In this document: positions 37,778-46,816 of the stretch, in pieces
Layout: each line of letters starts with the position of its first letter
Position numbering within the stretch: the first letter of the stretch is position 1
DNA from: Geobacter sp. AOG1
Lineage (GTDB): Bacteria; Desulfobacterota; Desulfuromonadia; Geobacterales; Geobacteraceae
DNA: 64,000 nucleotides
Assembly (NCBI RefSeq): GCF_019972315.1
Contig: NZ_BLIZ01000001.1
Span: 3,285,922 to 3,349,921 of the forward strand
Reading direction: 5' to 3'
Notes under the pieces: model-generated
The model's input: only the letters and a program-made list of their open reading frames with translations
Database searches by the model: none
Told to the model about the DNA's origin: nothing
Program-made: the position numbers and the translations under genes

Positions 37778-38494
37778 TCAGTTGACCTCCAGCAATTCTA
37801 TTTCAAAAATAAGGGTAGCACCGGGAGGAATTACACCACCGGCCCCCTTTTTGCCGTAGGCGAGCTGAGAGGGAACGATCAGCCGCCGTTTCCCCCCCAC
37901 TTTCATGGATTTGACCCCTTCGTCCCACCCCTTGATCACTTCGCCCTTGCCAACGACGAAGCTGAAGGGTTCATTGCGGTCAAGGGAACTGTCGAACTTG
38001 GTCCCATCCTTCAGCCAGCCGGTATAATGCACCTTGGCAGTCTTTCCCTGGTCAGGAGATATGCCCGTCCCTGTAACCAGATCCTGGTAGACAAGGCCAC
38101 TGCGGGTCTTCACTTTTTTAGCACCGTTATTTATCTTCCCGGCAAAAGCTTTCCGTTCTTTCTCCCTGGTCACCCTGTCGTAGGCATTCAGGTCGATTGT
38201 GATCCTGTTGACGATGCCGTAGAAGGTATCGACGGGAATGACTTCCTTCTTCAACAACTGGGTCTTCATCTGATACGGGCGTCCCTCGATGATTTTTTTC
38301 GCCTCGCCCTCGCCGATGCCGGGCAGGGCCATCAACTGCTCGCGACTTGCCAGGTTCAGGTCGATGAGGCTTTTATCCGCGTTTTCCGCCTGGGCAGACG
38401 CCGAGATGTGGGCTTTCGGCTCTCTGGCAGAACCAGGTGGAACGAACATGGCCCCGACACATAAAACTATGACAATAACCGCACTAATTTTCAT
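37778..38494 (-). CDS. Secreted HhH-FKBP fusion, peptidyl-prolyl isomerase
   Basis: A 238-residue periplasmic protein. Signal peptide to about residue 23; a ComEA-like helix-hairpin-helix (LIDLNLASREQLMALPGIGEGEAKKIIEGRPY, about 43-75); then a complete FKBP domain (about 150-238) with VHYTGWLKDGTKFDSS, FSFVVGKGEVIKGWDEGV, LIVPSQLAYGKKG and GVIPPGATLIFEIELL. It should catalyse proline isomerisation during protein folding. The HhH is normally DNA-binding; its role here is unclear. It is divergent from the adjacent OmcS-like gene. Confidence 0.92.
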   Translation of the reverse strand: MKISAVIVIVLCVGAMFVPPGSAREPKAHISASAQAENADKSLIDLNLASREQLMALPGIGEGEAKKIIEGRPYQMKTQLLKKEVIPVDTFYGIVNRITIDLNAYDRVTREKERKAFAGKINNGAKKVKTRSGLVYQDLVTGTGISPDQGKTAKVHYTGWLKDGTKFDSSLDRNEPFSFVVGKGEVIKGWDEGVKSMKVGGKRRLIVPSQLAYGKKGAGGVIPPGATLIFEIELLEVN

Positions 38495-38681
38495 TCTGCT
38501 ACCTCTCTTTGCTATTTAAAATAGTATGAGCATCAATCAGTGCTTCATCATACTGACTGGCAAAATTAATGTCTACAGCAACTGCTAGTTAGTATAATAA
38601 TTTATCTGACATAAAGCATAGGAGTACACATTAATTACTGTCACAAATATACGGCTGACAGTTAAAAAAAGTTCAATATCA

Positions 38682-38693
38682 GACATTTATGTC
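38682..38693. promoter_or_regulatory. Palindrome upstream of the second OmcS-like promoter
   Basis: GACATTTATGTC is a perfect 12-bp palindrome that ends one base before the -35 element. This position suits an activator or repressor dimer site. A related half, CTGACATAAA, occurs about 75 nt further upstream. Confidence 0.4.
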
Positions 38694-38694
38694 G

Positions 38695-38722
38695 TTGACT
38701 TATAAAAAAAGAGCCGTATAAT
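38695..38722 (+). promoter_or_regulatory. Sigma-70-type promoter of the second OmcS-like gene
   Basis: TTGACT (38695-38700) and TATAAT (38717-38722) are 16 nt apart. The -10 is perfect and the -35 matches 5 of 6. The start codon lies 26 nt downstream, giving a very short leader. This contrasts with the sigma-54 promoter of the other OmcS-like gene. Confidence 0.75.
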
Positions 38723-38748
38723 TATAAATCAATGCCTGGTGGTTACCT

Positions 38749-40074
38749 ATGAAAACTTTTTATTTTAAGTTGACAATCCTCGCTTCTGCCTTGCTGGCAT
38801 GTTCCGTTTCAGCAAAGGTTGCCCTTGCTTTCCACAACGGCGGTGTTGCCGGATGTGACGGCTGCCATACCATGCACAACTCGTCGGGAAATCTGCCGAT
38901 GACGAAAGGCGGGGGACAGCCGGATAGAGGCTACGCTTATCTGCTCAAGGGCTCCGACCAGAGTTCGACCTGCCTCATCTGCCATGCGGGGTCAACCCCC
39001 ACCGACAACTACAAGGTTGCCACCAATCCGGTCCCGGCACCGGGGTCGTATCCCCTCCAGTTGACCCCGGGAGGGGATTTCGCCTACCTGCAAAAGAACT
39101 ACAATTGGGTCACCTCCACAGGAACTGCCCAATCCAGTCCCGGCGCAAACCACGGTCACAATATCAATGCGGCGGATTTTCTCTACTTCAGCAACGGCGC
39201 CCGCTGGTCGACCGCACCCGGGGGATTCTACCCGACAGCAAGTCTGGCCTGCACCAGCTGCCACGACCCCCACGGCAAATACCGCATACTGGATGCCGGC
39301 GGCACCACCATCGCCACAACGGGAAAGCCCATCGACGGCTCGGGGTCCTACGGGGCACAGCCTACTTCATCTGCCGCCGTCGGTTCCTACCGTCTCCTGG
39401 CAGGGCAGTACTACAAGCCGAGCTCTTTGCAAGGCAATTTCGGCTTTGTCGCCAACCCCCCTGTCGCGGTGGCTCCAGCCACCTATAACAGGTCAGAAGC
39501 TACTTCCGACACCCGGGTGGCCTACGGGCTGGGGATGTCCGAATGGTGCGGCAACTGTCATGGCGCCCTGACGCATAATACCGTCAATCCTGCGACTACG
39601 GTGGGCAATCACCCTTCCGGGTACAACGCCAAACTCAGCAATGTGGCTATGACTTACAACGCCTATATCTCTACCGGCAATCTCACCAACACCAATCCCG
39701 CCGTCGGATACAACTCGCTGGTACCATTCGAAGAGAGCATTTCCACCCTGTCAACCCTTGCCACCGATACGGGTAGCACTGCCGGCGCATCCCCCACCGA
39801 CAATGTGCAGTGCCTCACCTGCCATCGCGCCCACGCCTCCGCCTGGGACAGCTGCACCAGGTGGAATACAGCCAAGGGGTCCTACCTGACCGTGTCCGGT
39901 TCCTATCCCGGGCTCGATGCCTCGACGCCACAGGGGCAGCAGGGTGAATATGCAACCGGCAAAACCATGGCGGAATACCAGCAATCCATGTATGGCAGGC
40001 CTGCCAGCAGTTTCGCCACCTTTCAATGGTCCCTGTGCAACAAATGTCATGAACAGGACCAGCACAAGCAATAG
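38749..40074 (+). CDS. OmcS-like secreted hexaheme cytochrome
   Basis: A 441-residue c-type cytochrome. Signal peptide ends ALA|FHNGG; mature start FHNGGVAGCDGCHTMHNSSG mirrors OmcS. Six CXXCH heme sites: CDGCH, CLICH, CTSCH, CGNCH, CLTCH, CNKCH. Spacers shared with OmcS include TPGGDFAYL, HGHNI, SCHDPHGKYR, RVAYGLGMSEWC and HRAHAS, and the C-terminus (LCNKCHEQDQHKQ) is close too. OmcS polymerises into extracellular electron-conducting filaments, and this one may do so. It has its own promoter and faces the large cytochrome cluster. Confidence 0.93.
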   Translation: MKTFYFKLTILASALLACSVSAKVALAFHNGGVAGCDGCHTMHNSSGNLPMTKGGGQPDRGYAYLLKGSDQSSTCLICHAGSTPTDNYKVATNPVPAPGSYPLQLTPGGDFAYLQKNYNWVTSTGTAQSSPGANHGHNINAADFLYFSNGARWSTAPGGFYPTASLACTSCHDPHGKYRILDAGGTTIATTGKPIDGSGSYGAQPTSSAAVGSYRLLAGQYYKPSSLQGNFGFVANPPVAVAPATYNRSEATSDTRVAYGLGMSEWCGNCHGALTHNTVNPATTVGNHPSGYNAKLSNVAMTYNAYISTGNLTNTNPAVGYNSLVPFEESISTLSTLATDTGSTAGASPTDNVQCLTCHRAHASAWDSCTRWNTAKGSYLTVSGSYPGLDASTPQGQQGEYATGKTMAEYQQSMYGRPASSFATFQWSLCNKCHEQDQHKQ

Positions 40075-40104
40075 GCCATAGGGAACAGCGGACTTGGCAC
40101 AGCC

Positions 40105-40554
40105 TTATTTCTTGCTGAAGCTGGCGTTCTCCACAATAACGCTGTAAAAATATCCTGCGCCAAAATCCCGGTTCCTCGCCAGTGTTCCCGTCAGGGTAAC
40201 GACTGTATCCTTGGCCGGCAGCGGGTCGGAAGTGGTACAGGTAAGATCGTACGTACCATTGGCCGATGAGCCGGTCCCATCCTGGATGTGTACCCAGTTT
40301 TTGTCCATTATCCCGGCAGTAACCTTGACCACTTTGCCTCTGATAACGACTACTTTGCCATCAAGCTTGATGCTGTCCCGGTAGGCCTCCTCAACCGTCA
40401 CGGCATTCGGGCCGGTTGCCTTCCTGATGGCCGTTTTAGCTGCCTTGGCCTGTGTGGTACGGCTATTGGTGGCTGAACCGTCGCCAAAAGAAGCGGATGC
40501 GAATGCAACAAACAGAAAGACCGGTATGAGCAGAAGCACAGACTTTTTTTCCAT
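40105..40554 (-). CDS. Secreted OB-fold protein
   Basis: A 149-residue protein with a signal peptide (ending SFG) and an OB-fold domain (about 55-149): LDGKVVVIRGKVVKVTAGIMDKNWVHIQDGTG and TVVTLTGTLARNRDFGAGYFYSVIVENA. Similar secreted OB-fold proteins accompany cytochromes in these bacteria. Their partners are unknown. ATG 40554 follows CGAGGA. Last gene of the leftward cytochrome cluster. Confidence 0.8.
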   Translation of the reverse strand: MEKKSVLLLIPVFLFVAFASASFGDGSATNSRTTQAKAAKTAIRKATGPNAVTVEEAYRDSIKLDGKVVVIRGKVVKVTAGIMDKNWVHIQDGTGSSANGTYDLTCTTSDPLPAKDTVVTLTGTLARNRDFGAGYFYSVIVENASFSKK

Positions 40555-40650
40555 GATATCCTCGTTTTTCAGGTATTCGAAACGCTGGCGCCAGCCATTC
40601 GAGAGTGTCTCTCTCGTGGATGACGCCCTCAATTCTCTTTCAACACGTCA

Positions 40651-41559
40651 TCATTTGGCCATTTCAAAAATCTGCACCCTGTTGTTGTCCCGGTCTGCTA
40701 CAAAAAGGGCCCCCTTGTTGTTGAGGCATATCTGACCGGGATAGTAGAGCAGCCCCGGCTTCCACCCCATGCTGAGCATGCGGGTCCGGAACGACCCGTC
40801 CGGGCCGAGGGCGATTATGCCGCCGCCGTTCTGGTCAACCAGGTAGATATTCCCCCGGCTGTCGGTGGTGATATAGCCGGGAAAGTCCATGTCCGCCTTC
40901 ATGCTTTTGGTCAGTGGGACAAAGGCCATGGCCTTCTTCTCCGCCACGAAGACTGTGGAGTTGGTGCCGTCTACCAGGTAGATGCTCCCCTCGGCATTTA
41001 CCGCCAGATCGGTAAAGAAGCCATGGGGCGAAGGGAAAGGAACCTCCTTCAGGTACTTGCCGGCTGGATCAAGAACGATTACCCTTTCGGAATAAGTGTC
41101 CAGAATGTAGATGTTATCCTGTTCGTCGATCTTGAAGCTTTTGGGCACGGGGGCAGTCCCCCCCGGAAGCCCCTGAGGATCGAGGAAACCGATGAAAGCC
41201 CCCTGCTGGCTCAGCCGGAGTATGCGACGCAGTTTGCCGTCGAGAACAAAGATCTCCCCCTTGGAATTGAGCTGGAGCCGTTGCGGATAGATCATCTGGG
41301 GGAGCTTGACCTCCCCCCCCCCTTTTACCGCATCATCCTTGAAAGTATACGTCAGGAGCCGGCCGTTGCCGGTATCGCCGACGATGAACAGCCCCTCCTT
41401 GTTGCAGGCAACCCCCTGGGGGCTCTTCAGCATCCCCTCCTTGGCATCCGTAAGAACCGGCTGAACCAGTTTCAGCGTCGTCGTTTGGGCGCTGAAGGAT
41501 TGGACGGGGATCATCAGCAATGCCAGGACCAGGTTAAGTCTGATTGTTCCAGTTATCAT
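40651..41559 (-). CDS. Secreted NHL-repeat beta-propeller protein
   Basis: A 302-residue protein with a signal peptide and about six NHL-type blades (LKSPQGVACNKEGLFIVGDTGNGRLLTY, NIYILDTYSERVIVLDP, GALFVADRDNNRVQIFEMAK). Propellers of this kind mediate protein contacts outside the cytoplasm. The ATG at 41559 has AGAGGTG 7 nt upstream and lies 5 nt past the stop of the 16-heme gene, so the two are in one operon. Confidence 0.88.
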   Translation of the reverse strand: MITGTIRLNLVLALLMIPVQSFSAQTTTLKLVQPVLTDAKEGMLKSPQGVACNKEGLFIVGDTGNGRLLTYTFKDDAVKGGGEVKLPQMIYPQRLQLNSKGEIFVLDGKLRRILRLSQQGAFIGFLDPQGLPGGTAPVPKSFKIDEQDNIYILDTYSERVIVLDPAGKYLKEVPFPSPHGFFTDLAVNAEGSIYLVDGTNSTVFVAEKKAMAFVPLTKSMKADMDFPGYITTDSRGNIYLVDQNGGGIIALGPDGSFRTRMLSMGWKPGLLYYPGQICLNNKGALFVADRDNNRVQIFEMAK

Positions 41560-41564
41560 CGTCA

Positions 41565-42845
41565 TCACCTCTTGAACTGTTCGTGACATTGCACGCAGAG
41601 ATCACTTGTAGTGGGGAACGGTATGAAATGCTTGTATTCGGTGCCGTGCGCCCGGTGGCAGGAGAGGCACTGTACGGAGACGTTCTTGTTCCTCGGATCG
41701 CGGGTTTTCTCGCCGATGGGATGGGTGGAATGCTTCTGCCAGTCATGGCAGGTTCCACACAGGTCAATGACGTTTGCCTGGTTGAACAGGAAAGCGTTGT
41801 CGGAGGCATGGGGATCGTGGCAGGAGGTGCATTTCCCATCTTTTATCGGCTCGTGCTTGGTCATGGATTTCTCTTGCCGTCTGATGGTGTCCTGATGGCA
41901 GCGTCCGCAAGTGGTGATCAGGTCTGCCTTGATCAGTCCCTTCTGCTTTGAGGCATGGGGATTGTGGCAGCTCAGACACCCTTCCTTGTCGAGGATCGGC
42001 CAATGAACCCTGTTTTTGGCGAACATGGAGTTCACCTGGGTGCTGTGGCATACGCGGCAGAGCTCATAGCCGGCTTTCTTCGTCTTGAGCGGGGTGGTGG
42101 AATTGGCAGCCTCGTGACACTGGTTGCACATCTTGCTGACGACCGGTTTGTGGACGTTGTTATAGAGGATACCTCCCCTGTCCGAACCGTGGGGATCATG
42201 GCAACCGGTACATCTGGACCCTGCCACCGGGTAGCCCATGTGGCTCTTGATAAAATTGGGCCGGTCGGTCTTGTGACAGCCGATGCAGAGTGCCGGGACA
42301 GAATCCTTGAGCAGGAAATCGGCTTTGCCGGAAGCATGGGGATCGTGACAGGTGAGGCAGCCTTTAGTGACGGGTAAATGCTTGAATTTCGCCTTGCCGA
42401 TCGTTTCCCCCATCCCCTTGTGACACTCAAAGCAGAGCTCGTTCCCCCCCTTGAGGAGATTGAACTTGCTGTTGGTGCTGTGGGGATCATGACACTTGGT
42501 GCAAGTGCCTTCGGCCACCACCTTGTGGACGCTCTTGGCACCGGCGGGCACCATGCTTTTGTGGCAGGTGGCGCAGATGTTCGTCATATCGGCCGCCAGC
42601 AACTTGCCGTGATCAGAGCTGTGAGGATTGTGGCAGCCAATACAATCCCCCTTCTTCAGCGGGGTATGGACCGAAGACTTGGCAAGCTTCTCCTTGAAGG
42701 CATCATGGCAATCCAGGCACAGCTTGCCGCTTGCTCCCGGTTTCAGCTTGAATTTGAGCTCGCTATCCTGGGCATTGGCGGTCAGGCAGATGCCCAGGGA
42801 AAGGGTGAGAATCAAAAGGACCAGACGGATATGGGATAAATTCAT
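41565..42845 (-). CDS. 16-heme periplasmic/outer c-type cytochrome
   Basis: A 426-residue secreted protein (signal ending ANA) with 16 CXXCH sites, about one per 27 residues. They alternate between a CxxCH followed by NPH or DPH and a CxxCHK type. This is the doubled-CXXCH architecture. Bis-His coordination is likely. It may carry electrons between the inner membrane and the outer-surface cytochromes. As I recall, a 16-heme and a 26-heme cytochrome also sit together near omcS in G. sulfurreducens. It starts 13 nt past the 26-heme gene. Confidence 0.93.
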   Translation of the reverse strand: MNLSHIRLVLLILTLSLGICLTANAQDSELKFKLKPGASGKLCLDCHDAFKEKLAKSSVHTPLKKGDCIGCHNPHSSDHGKLLAADMTNICATCHKSMVPAGAKSVHKVVAEGTCTKCHDPHSTNSKFNLLKGGNELCFECHKGMGETIGKAKFKHLPVTKGCLTCHDPHASGKADFLLKDSVPALCIGCHKTDRPNFIKSHMGYPVAGSRCTGCHDPHGSDRGGILYNNVHKPVVSKMCNQCHEAANSTTPLKTKKAGYELCRVCHSTQVNSMFAKNRVHWPILDKEGCLSCHNPHASKQKGLIKADLITTCGRCHQDTIRRQEKSMTKHEPIKDGKCTSCHDPHASDNAFLFNQANVIDLCGTCHDWQKHSTHPIGEKTRDPRNKNVSVQCLSCHRAHGTEYKHFIPFPTTSDLCVQCHEQFKR

Positions 42846-42857
42846 GACAAGCTCCTC

Positions 42858-44834
42858 TTATTGCTTTCCGACAATGTGACAATCCTCGCATGATCTGGCG
42901 GCAAAGGGAGGATGCACCGTTTCTTTGAAGAATTTGGCATCCTTCGATGCGTGCGGATCGTGGCAGCTCATGCAATTCATGTTGCCGACGCCGATGGAGA
43001 GATGTGCCTTGGCAAAGGACGCTGCCTTCAGATCATGGCACTGGGAACAGACTTCCGTCGTCTGATTGGCCAGCAGCGGCCGCACGTTGGCAAAGTGGGG
43101 CTTGTGGCATTCCTGGCAGTTCTTCTGTGCTGGTGGATGGGGGGTCTCTTTGGCAAGTTTTTCCTTCATCGGCTTGTGGCAGTTAACGCACAGGTCAGGC
43201 ACTTGGGCGAGAAGCAGCTTGGTCAGCTTGGATTTATGGGGGTTGTGGCATTTGGTGCAGTTGCCTGCCGTTACCGGCTCATGCTTGCTTCCGGCGGCCT
43301 TCATCCCCTTTTCCAGCGTATCGTGGCAACCGAAACAAGTGGTATCCTGCTTCTGGGAAAGCATCCCTTCTACGCTGCTGGCATGGGGATTGTGACAAGC
43401 AAGGCAGTTCCCGTCGGCAAAGGGTTGATGGTTGGTGCCACCCACCTCCTGCTTCATGAAATCGCTGTGGCAGGGCTCGCACAGCTTGGGCACCTGCGCC
43501 TTGAGAAGTTTCTTCTCATCGCTGCCGTGGGCGAAATGGCAGGCAGTGCAGCTTCCCTGCAGAACCGGCTTATGGGTATGGCTCTGTTTGAACTTGCCTT
43601 CCAGATCGCTATGACAGCCGTAACAGACGGCATCCATCCGGTCTTTCAGCATGCGCGGCACACTTGATCCATGGGGGTTGTGGCATGACTGACAATCTCC
43701 GTCGCCAAAGGGCGGATGCATCACCTTGCTCGACTTCTGAGCTTCCTTCGTCTTGGCATGGCAGGCATAGCAAAGATCCGCTCCTTTGGCGATCAACAGT
43801 CTCTTGTTGGGTGCGGCATGGGGCTTGTGACAGGAAAGACACCCTTTGCCCTGGGTAACTGCGCCATGCTTGTACAGGGGAGCAGCCTTCTTGTCATCGT
43901 GACAGGTCACGCAGAGGCTATTGCCTTCATTCACGAGGAGGCTCAAATAGTCGGATGTATGAGGATTGTGACAGGAAAGACACTCACCGCTCTTGAACGG
44001 CGCATGCTCCACGGTCCCGCCCCCTTTCAGCTTGGCTGCCTCGTGGCACTGGTAGCAGAGTTCACTCCCCTTCACGGTAACGGCAAACGGATTCTTTGAA
44101 GTGACGGCATCGTGGCAACCATCACAGCCGCCGCTGGCCACGGGATTGTGGGCACTCGCCTTGAGAAGCTTGGGCTGGGTCGAAGAATGTGGATTGTGAC
44201 AGATAGTGCAGCGGCTTTTTTCCACGGGGTAATTGGCGTGGGCTTTCCTGAAGGCACTGTTGCTGCTGTCATGGCAGTCAAGGCACAGCTTCGGCTCGGC
44301 TTTTGCGAGCAGATTCTTTTCATCTGAACTGTGCGCCAGATGGCAGGCCTTGCACCCATCCCTGGTCAGCGCCGTGTGTATCACCTTACTCTCAAATTTC
44401 TCTTTTTTATGGCACTGGTAACAAATCCCATTGCCTTCCGCATTCAGCAGGTATTTCGCTTGGGAGGCATGGGGGTTATGGCACAGGGAGCACTTGCCGG
44501 TTTTCAGCGCCGTGTGCACATTCGGCTTGTTCATGCCGATCTTTTCCTTGCTATGGCACTTGAAACAGAGGGTATTGGCCGGTCCCTTCAGAATGAGTTT
44601 CGGCACAATGCCATGACGTTGATGGCAATCCTCGCACTTCTTCTCCTTGACAACCTGATGGACGACCTTCATGTCCAGGTACTTGTCTGCGAACTTTTTG
44701 TGGCAGTCGAGACATTCCTTGCTGACGAATTTCTTTGCCGCAAGGGAAGGGGTGGCGGACAAGAGACAGACCACGCTGAAAAGGGCCAGTACCGCCACGA
44801 GCAGGGAATAGCGTCGCATTTTAATAACCTTCAT
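42858..44834 (-). CDS. 26-heme c-type cytochrome
   Basis: A 658-residue secreted protein (signal ending SLA) in which I count 26 CXXCH motifs, the most in the window, about one per 25 residues. The chain is an irregular repeat of about 45-50 residues with the pattern CxxCHNPHxSxxxxLL...LCxxCH, the doubled-CXXCH type. No other domain is visible. The layout suggests a long electron wire or electron store in the periplasm. GGGGAGA ribosome site before ATG 44834. Confidence 0.94.
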   Translation of the reverse strand: MKVIKMRRYSLLVAVLALFSVVCLLSATPSLAAKKFVSKECLDCHKKFADKYLDMKVVHQVVKEKKCEDCHQRHGIVPKLILKGPANTLCFKCHSKEKIGMNKPNVHTALKTGKCSLCHNPHASQAKYLLNAEGNGICYQCHKKEKFESKVIHTALTRDGCKACHLAHSSDEKNLLAKAEPKLCLDCHDSSNSAFRKAHANYPVEKSRCTICHNPHSSTQPKLLKASAHNPVASGGCDGCHDAVTSKNPFAVTVKGSELCYQCHEAAKLKGGGTVEHAPFKSGECLSCHNPHTSDYLSLLVNEGNSLCVTCHDDKKAAPLYKHGAVTQGKGCLSCHKPHAAPNKRLLIAKGADLCYACHAKTKEAQKSSKVMHPPFGDGDCQSCHNPHGSSVPRMLKDRMDAVCYGCHSDLEGKFKQSHTHKPVLQGSCTACHFAHGSDEKKLLKAQVPKLCEPCHSDFMKQEVGGTNHQPFADGNCLACHNPHASSVEGMLSQKQDTTCFGCHDTLEKGMKAAGSKHEPVTAGNCTKCHNPHKSKLTKLLLAQVPDLCVNCHKPMKEKLAKETPHPPAQKNCQECHKPHFANVRPLLANQTTEVCSQCHDLKAASFAKAHLSIGVGNMNCMSCHDPHASKDAKFFKETVHPPFAARSCEDCHIVGKQ

Positions 44835-44854
44835 GGTTCTCCCCTAACCTTTGA

Positions 44855-46627
44855 TTAGTTGCTGCCGCTCACAAGATATACCTTGACGGGGTAGGCTTTT
44901 CTCAGCTTCTCCGACCAGTCGTCTACCGTTTTGTTCAGCTTTCCGGCGAACATCTCGTTGAAGATTCGTTTACGCTCCTTCTCCAGGGCGGAAGGGGTCT
45001 CCGGGACGACTTTCTTCACCTGCAAGACATAAAAGTAGCCCTCGGGAGAGGCATACAGCCTGATATCCTCTTCCTTAGCGCCTTGTACCGTTTCCCGGAT
45101 CCCATCAGGAATCGTATTTATCGACAGGAGCTTCCCCGAGAATTCCAGCAGGTCCTCGCTTTTCTGCTTATCCACCTGCCCTTCGGCATTGTTCTTCACC
45201 CAGTCGAAATCGATGCCTTTCTTCAACTTCTCCATGTTCTCCTCGGCGGCGTTCTTTTTCTGGAAAACCAGCCCCTGCACCTTCACCATGGCTGGAATGG
45301 TGTAATCCTTGATGTGCTCCTTGTAGTATGCGGCGATGTCGTCGTCTGTCACCTTGACCTCGGGGGCGACGATCTTTTTGATGAATTCACCGAAGACAAT
45401 GGAGTTGCGGTACTCGTTCACATCGTGCAGGTATTCGGCGGATTTGTCGATTCCCTGGGCCTTGGCTTCGTTGATGAAAGCCACCCGGTAGATGAGGTTA
45501 TCCAGCGCAACCCTTTTCACCGTATTCACCTCTTTCTGCTTAATCGCCTCGTCAATACCGTGGTAGAACCTGCCAGCCAGAGCATCCGCCAGATCGGCGA
45601 CGGTAATTGGATCGGCCCCCTTCATCCGCGCAACCACCCGCTTGTCGGCGAGCAGCTTCTTGAAGCCGGGTTTCGCCGCCTCGAAATCGAGTTGCTTGAG
45701 CAGCTTTTCGTTTATAGTGGCGTATTTTTTAGCCAGCGTGCTGTTGTAAGTGGTAAGGACCTCGGTTCGCTTGACCTCCGCCGCCTTTTTCTCTGCTGCC
45801 TCCTGTGCCTGGGTGTCACCGGCAGGGTAGCGGACGTCCTCCAGCCTGATGACCGTGAATGCAGGCCCGATGGGAATCACCTGGCTAACCGAACCGACTT
45901 TCATGGCCGATACGGCATTGGCTACGTATGGCAAGAGGGCTTTGGGCTGTATATACTGCCCTTCTTTGACCCCTTCGGCTTTATGGCTGTCGATCAGCTT
46001 GTCGGCAAGCTCGTCGAACTTGCCGCCGGCGGCGACCTCCTTGACCAGCGCGTCGGCATCCTCCTTCTTGTCCAGCTTTACCGACCGTATCTTCCATTCC
46101 TTGACCGCATCCTTGTAAAACTGCTCCACCAGTTTGGCGTCAGGGGTCACTCCCTTGAACTGCTGCACTTTGAGCATGTCCCGCATGTGGTCCATCTTGA
46201 AAGCATCGACGGCGATCTTTACATCTGGAGTCTCGTCGAGTCCCATGTTGGCAGCCTCGGCAAGGATCAGCCTGGAGTTGATCAGGCGGTTCAGCACCTT
46301 GAGGTAGTCCTTCTTCAGTCCGGACCTGGCGTCGGTTGCCTGTTGATGCAGTCCCATGAGAGCTGCCTTCAGTTCCTCAAGGAGGATCGGCTCGTCATTT
46401 ACCGCGGCGACAGGAGTCTTGTCAAAGAGTGCAGAGAACACGGGGAATTTCACCCCGATCAGCGATTCTTCTTCCGGTTTCGCCCCCTTCGTATCCGCTT
46501 CCTTCGTCGCCTTTACAGCGGCTTTCGCTCCATCACTCTTTGGCTCCGGGTTTGCTCCGAAGACTGACGTCGACCCGATGATCATCACCCCTGAAAAAAT
46601 CGCGATACGTGAAAATACTTTTTTCAT
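44855..46627 (-). CDS. SurA/PpiD-like parvulin-type foldase
   Basis: A 590-residue periplasmic protein with a signal peptide (ending FGA), an Ala/Lys/Glu-rich linker and two SurA-like chaperone/PPIC units: VAAVNDEPILLEELKAAL...LINSRLILAEAANMG near 80-150 and a second near 335-400. Each is followed by a parvulin-like segment (VPIGPAFTVIRLEDVRYP; ASPEGYFYVLQVKKVVPETP). The domain calls are by general form and the isomerase sites may be degenerate. Foldases of this kind adjoin multiheme cytochromes in Geobacter and may fold the barrel or cytochromes. Confidence 0.85.
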   Translation of the reverse strand: MKKVFSRIAIFSGVMIIGSTSVFGANPEPKSDGAKAAVKATKEADTKGAKPEEESLIGVKFPVFSALFDKTPVAAVNDEPILLEELKAALMGLHQQATDARSGLKKDYLKVLNRLINSRLILAEAANMGLDETPDVKIAVDAFKMDHMRDMLKVQQFKGVTPDAKLVEQFYKDAVKEWKIRSVKLDKKEDADALVKEVAAGGKFDELADKLIDSHKAEGVKEGQYIQPKALLPYVANAVSAMKVGSVSQVIPIGPAFTVIRLEDVRYPAGDTQAQEAAEKKAAEVKRTEVLTTYNSTLAKKYATINEKLLKQLDFEAAKPGFKKLLADKRVVARMKGADPITVADLADALAGRFYHGIDEAIKQKEVNTVKRVALDNLIYRVAFINEAKAQGIDKSAEYLHDVNEYRNSIVFGEFIKKIVAPEVKVTDDDIAAYYKEHIKDYTIPAMVKVQGLVFQKKNAAEENMEKLKKGIDFDWVKNNAEGQVDKQKSEDLLEFSGKLLSINTIPDGIRETVQGAKEEDIRLYASPEGYFYVLQVKKVVPETPSALEKERKRIFNEMFAGKLNKTVDDWSEKLRKAYPVKVYLVSGSN

Positions 46628-46763
46628 ATGGCCCCTTTACTTTAACCTTGCCTGATCTCACTCTGATCTCACAGGTTTGGCTGGATAATGATACGTTTCC
46701 TTCTATTTCCGCTTTGTAACATCACCTAATTACCGGCTGTATGTCAGTGAATTATCACGATTA

Positions 46764-46791
46764 ATTATAGTACCGGCTGCGACAAATTCAA
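46764..46791 (-). promoter_or_regulatory. Internal promoter ahead of the foldase gene
   Basis: On the minus strand, TTGAAT (46786-46791) and a perfect TATAAT (46764-46769) are 16 nt apart, in a 189-nt gap. It would express the foldase, 26-heme and 16-heme cytochromes, NHL and OB-fold genes apart from the upstream half of the cluster. Confidence 0.6.
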
Positions 46792-46816
46792 TGTCCGGGC
46801 CGGACTCATGCCTTTA

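Noticed and set aside
45083-46567. A 494-codon plus-strand ORF opposite the foldase gene
   Set aside because: Mirror frame of a gene with clear chaperone/isomerase features; the product has no recognisable fold.
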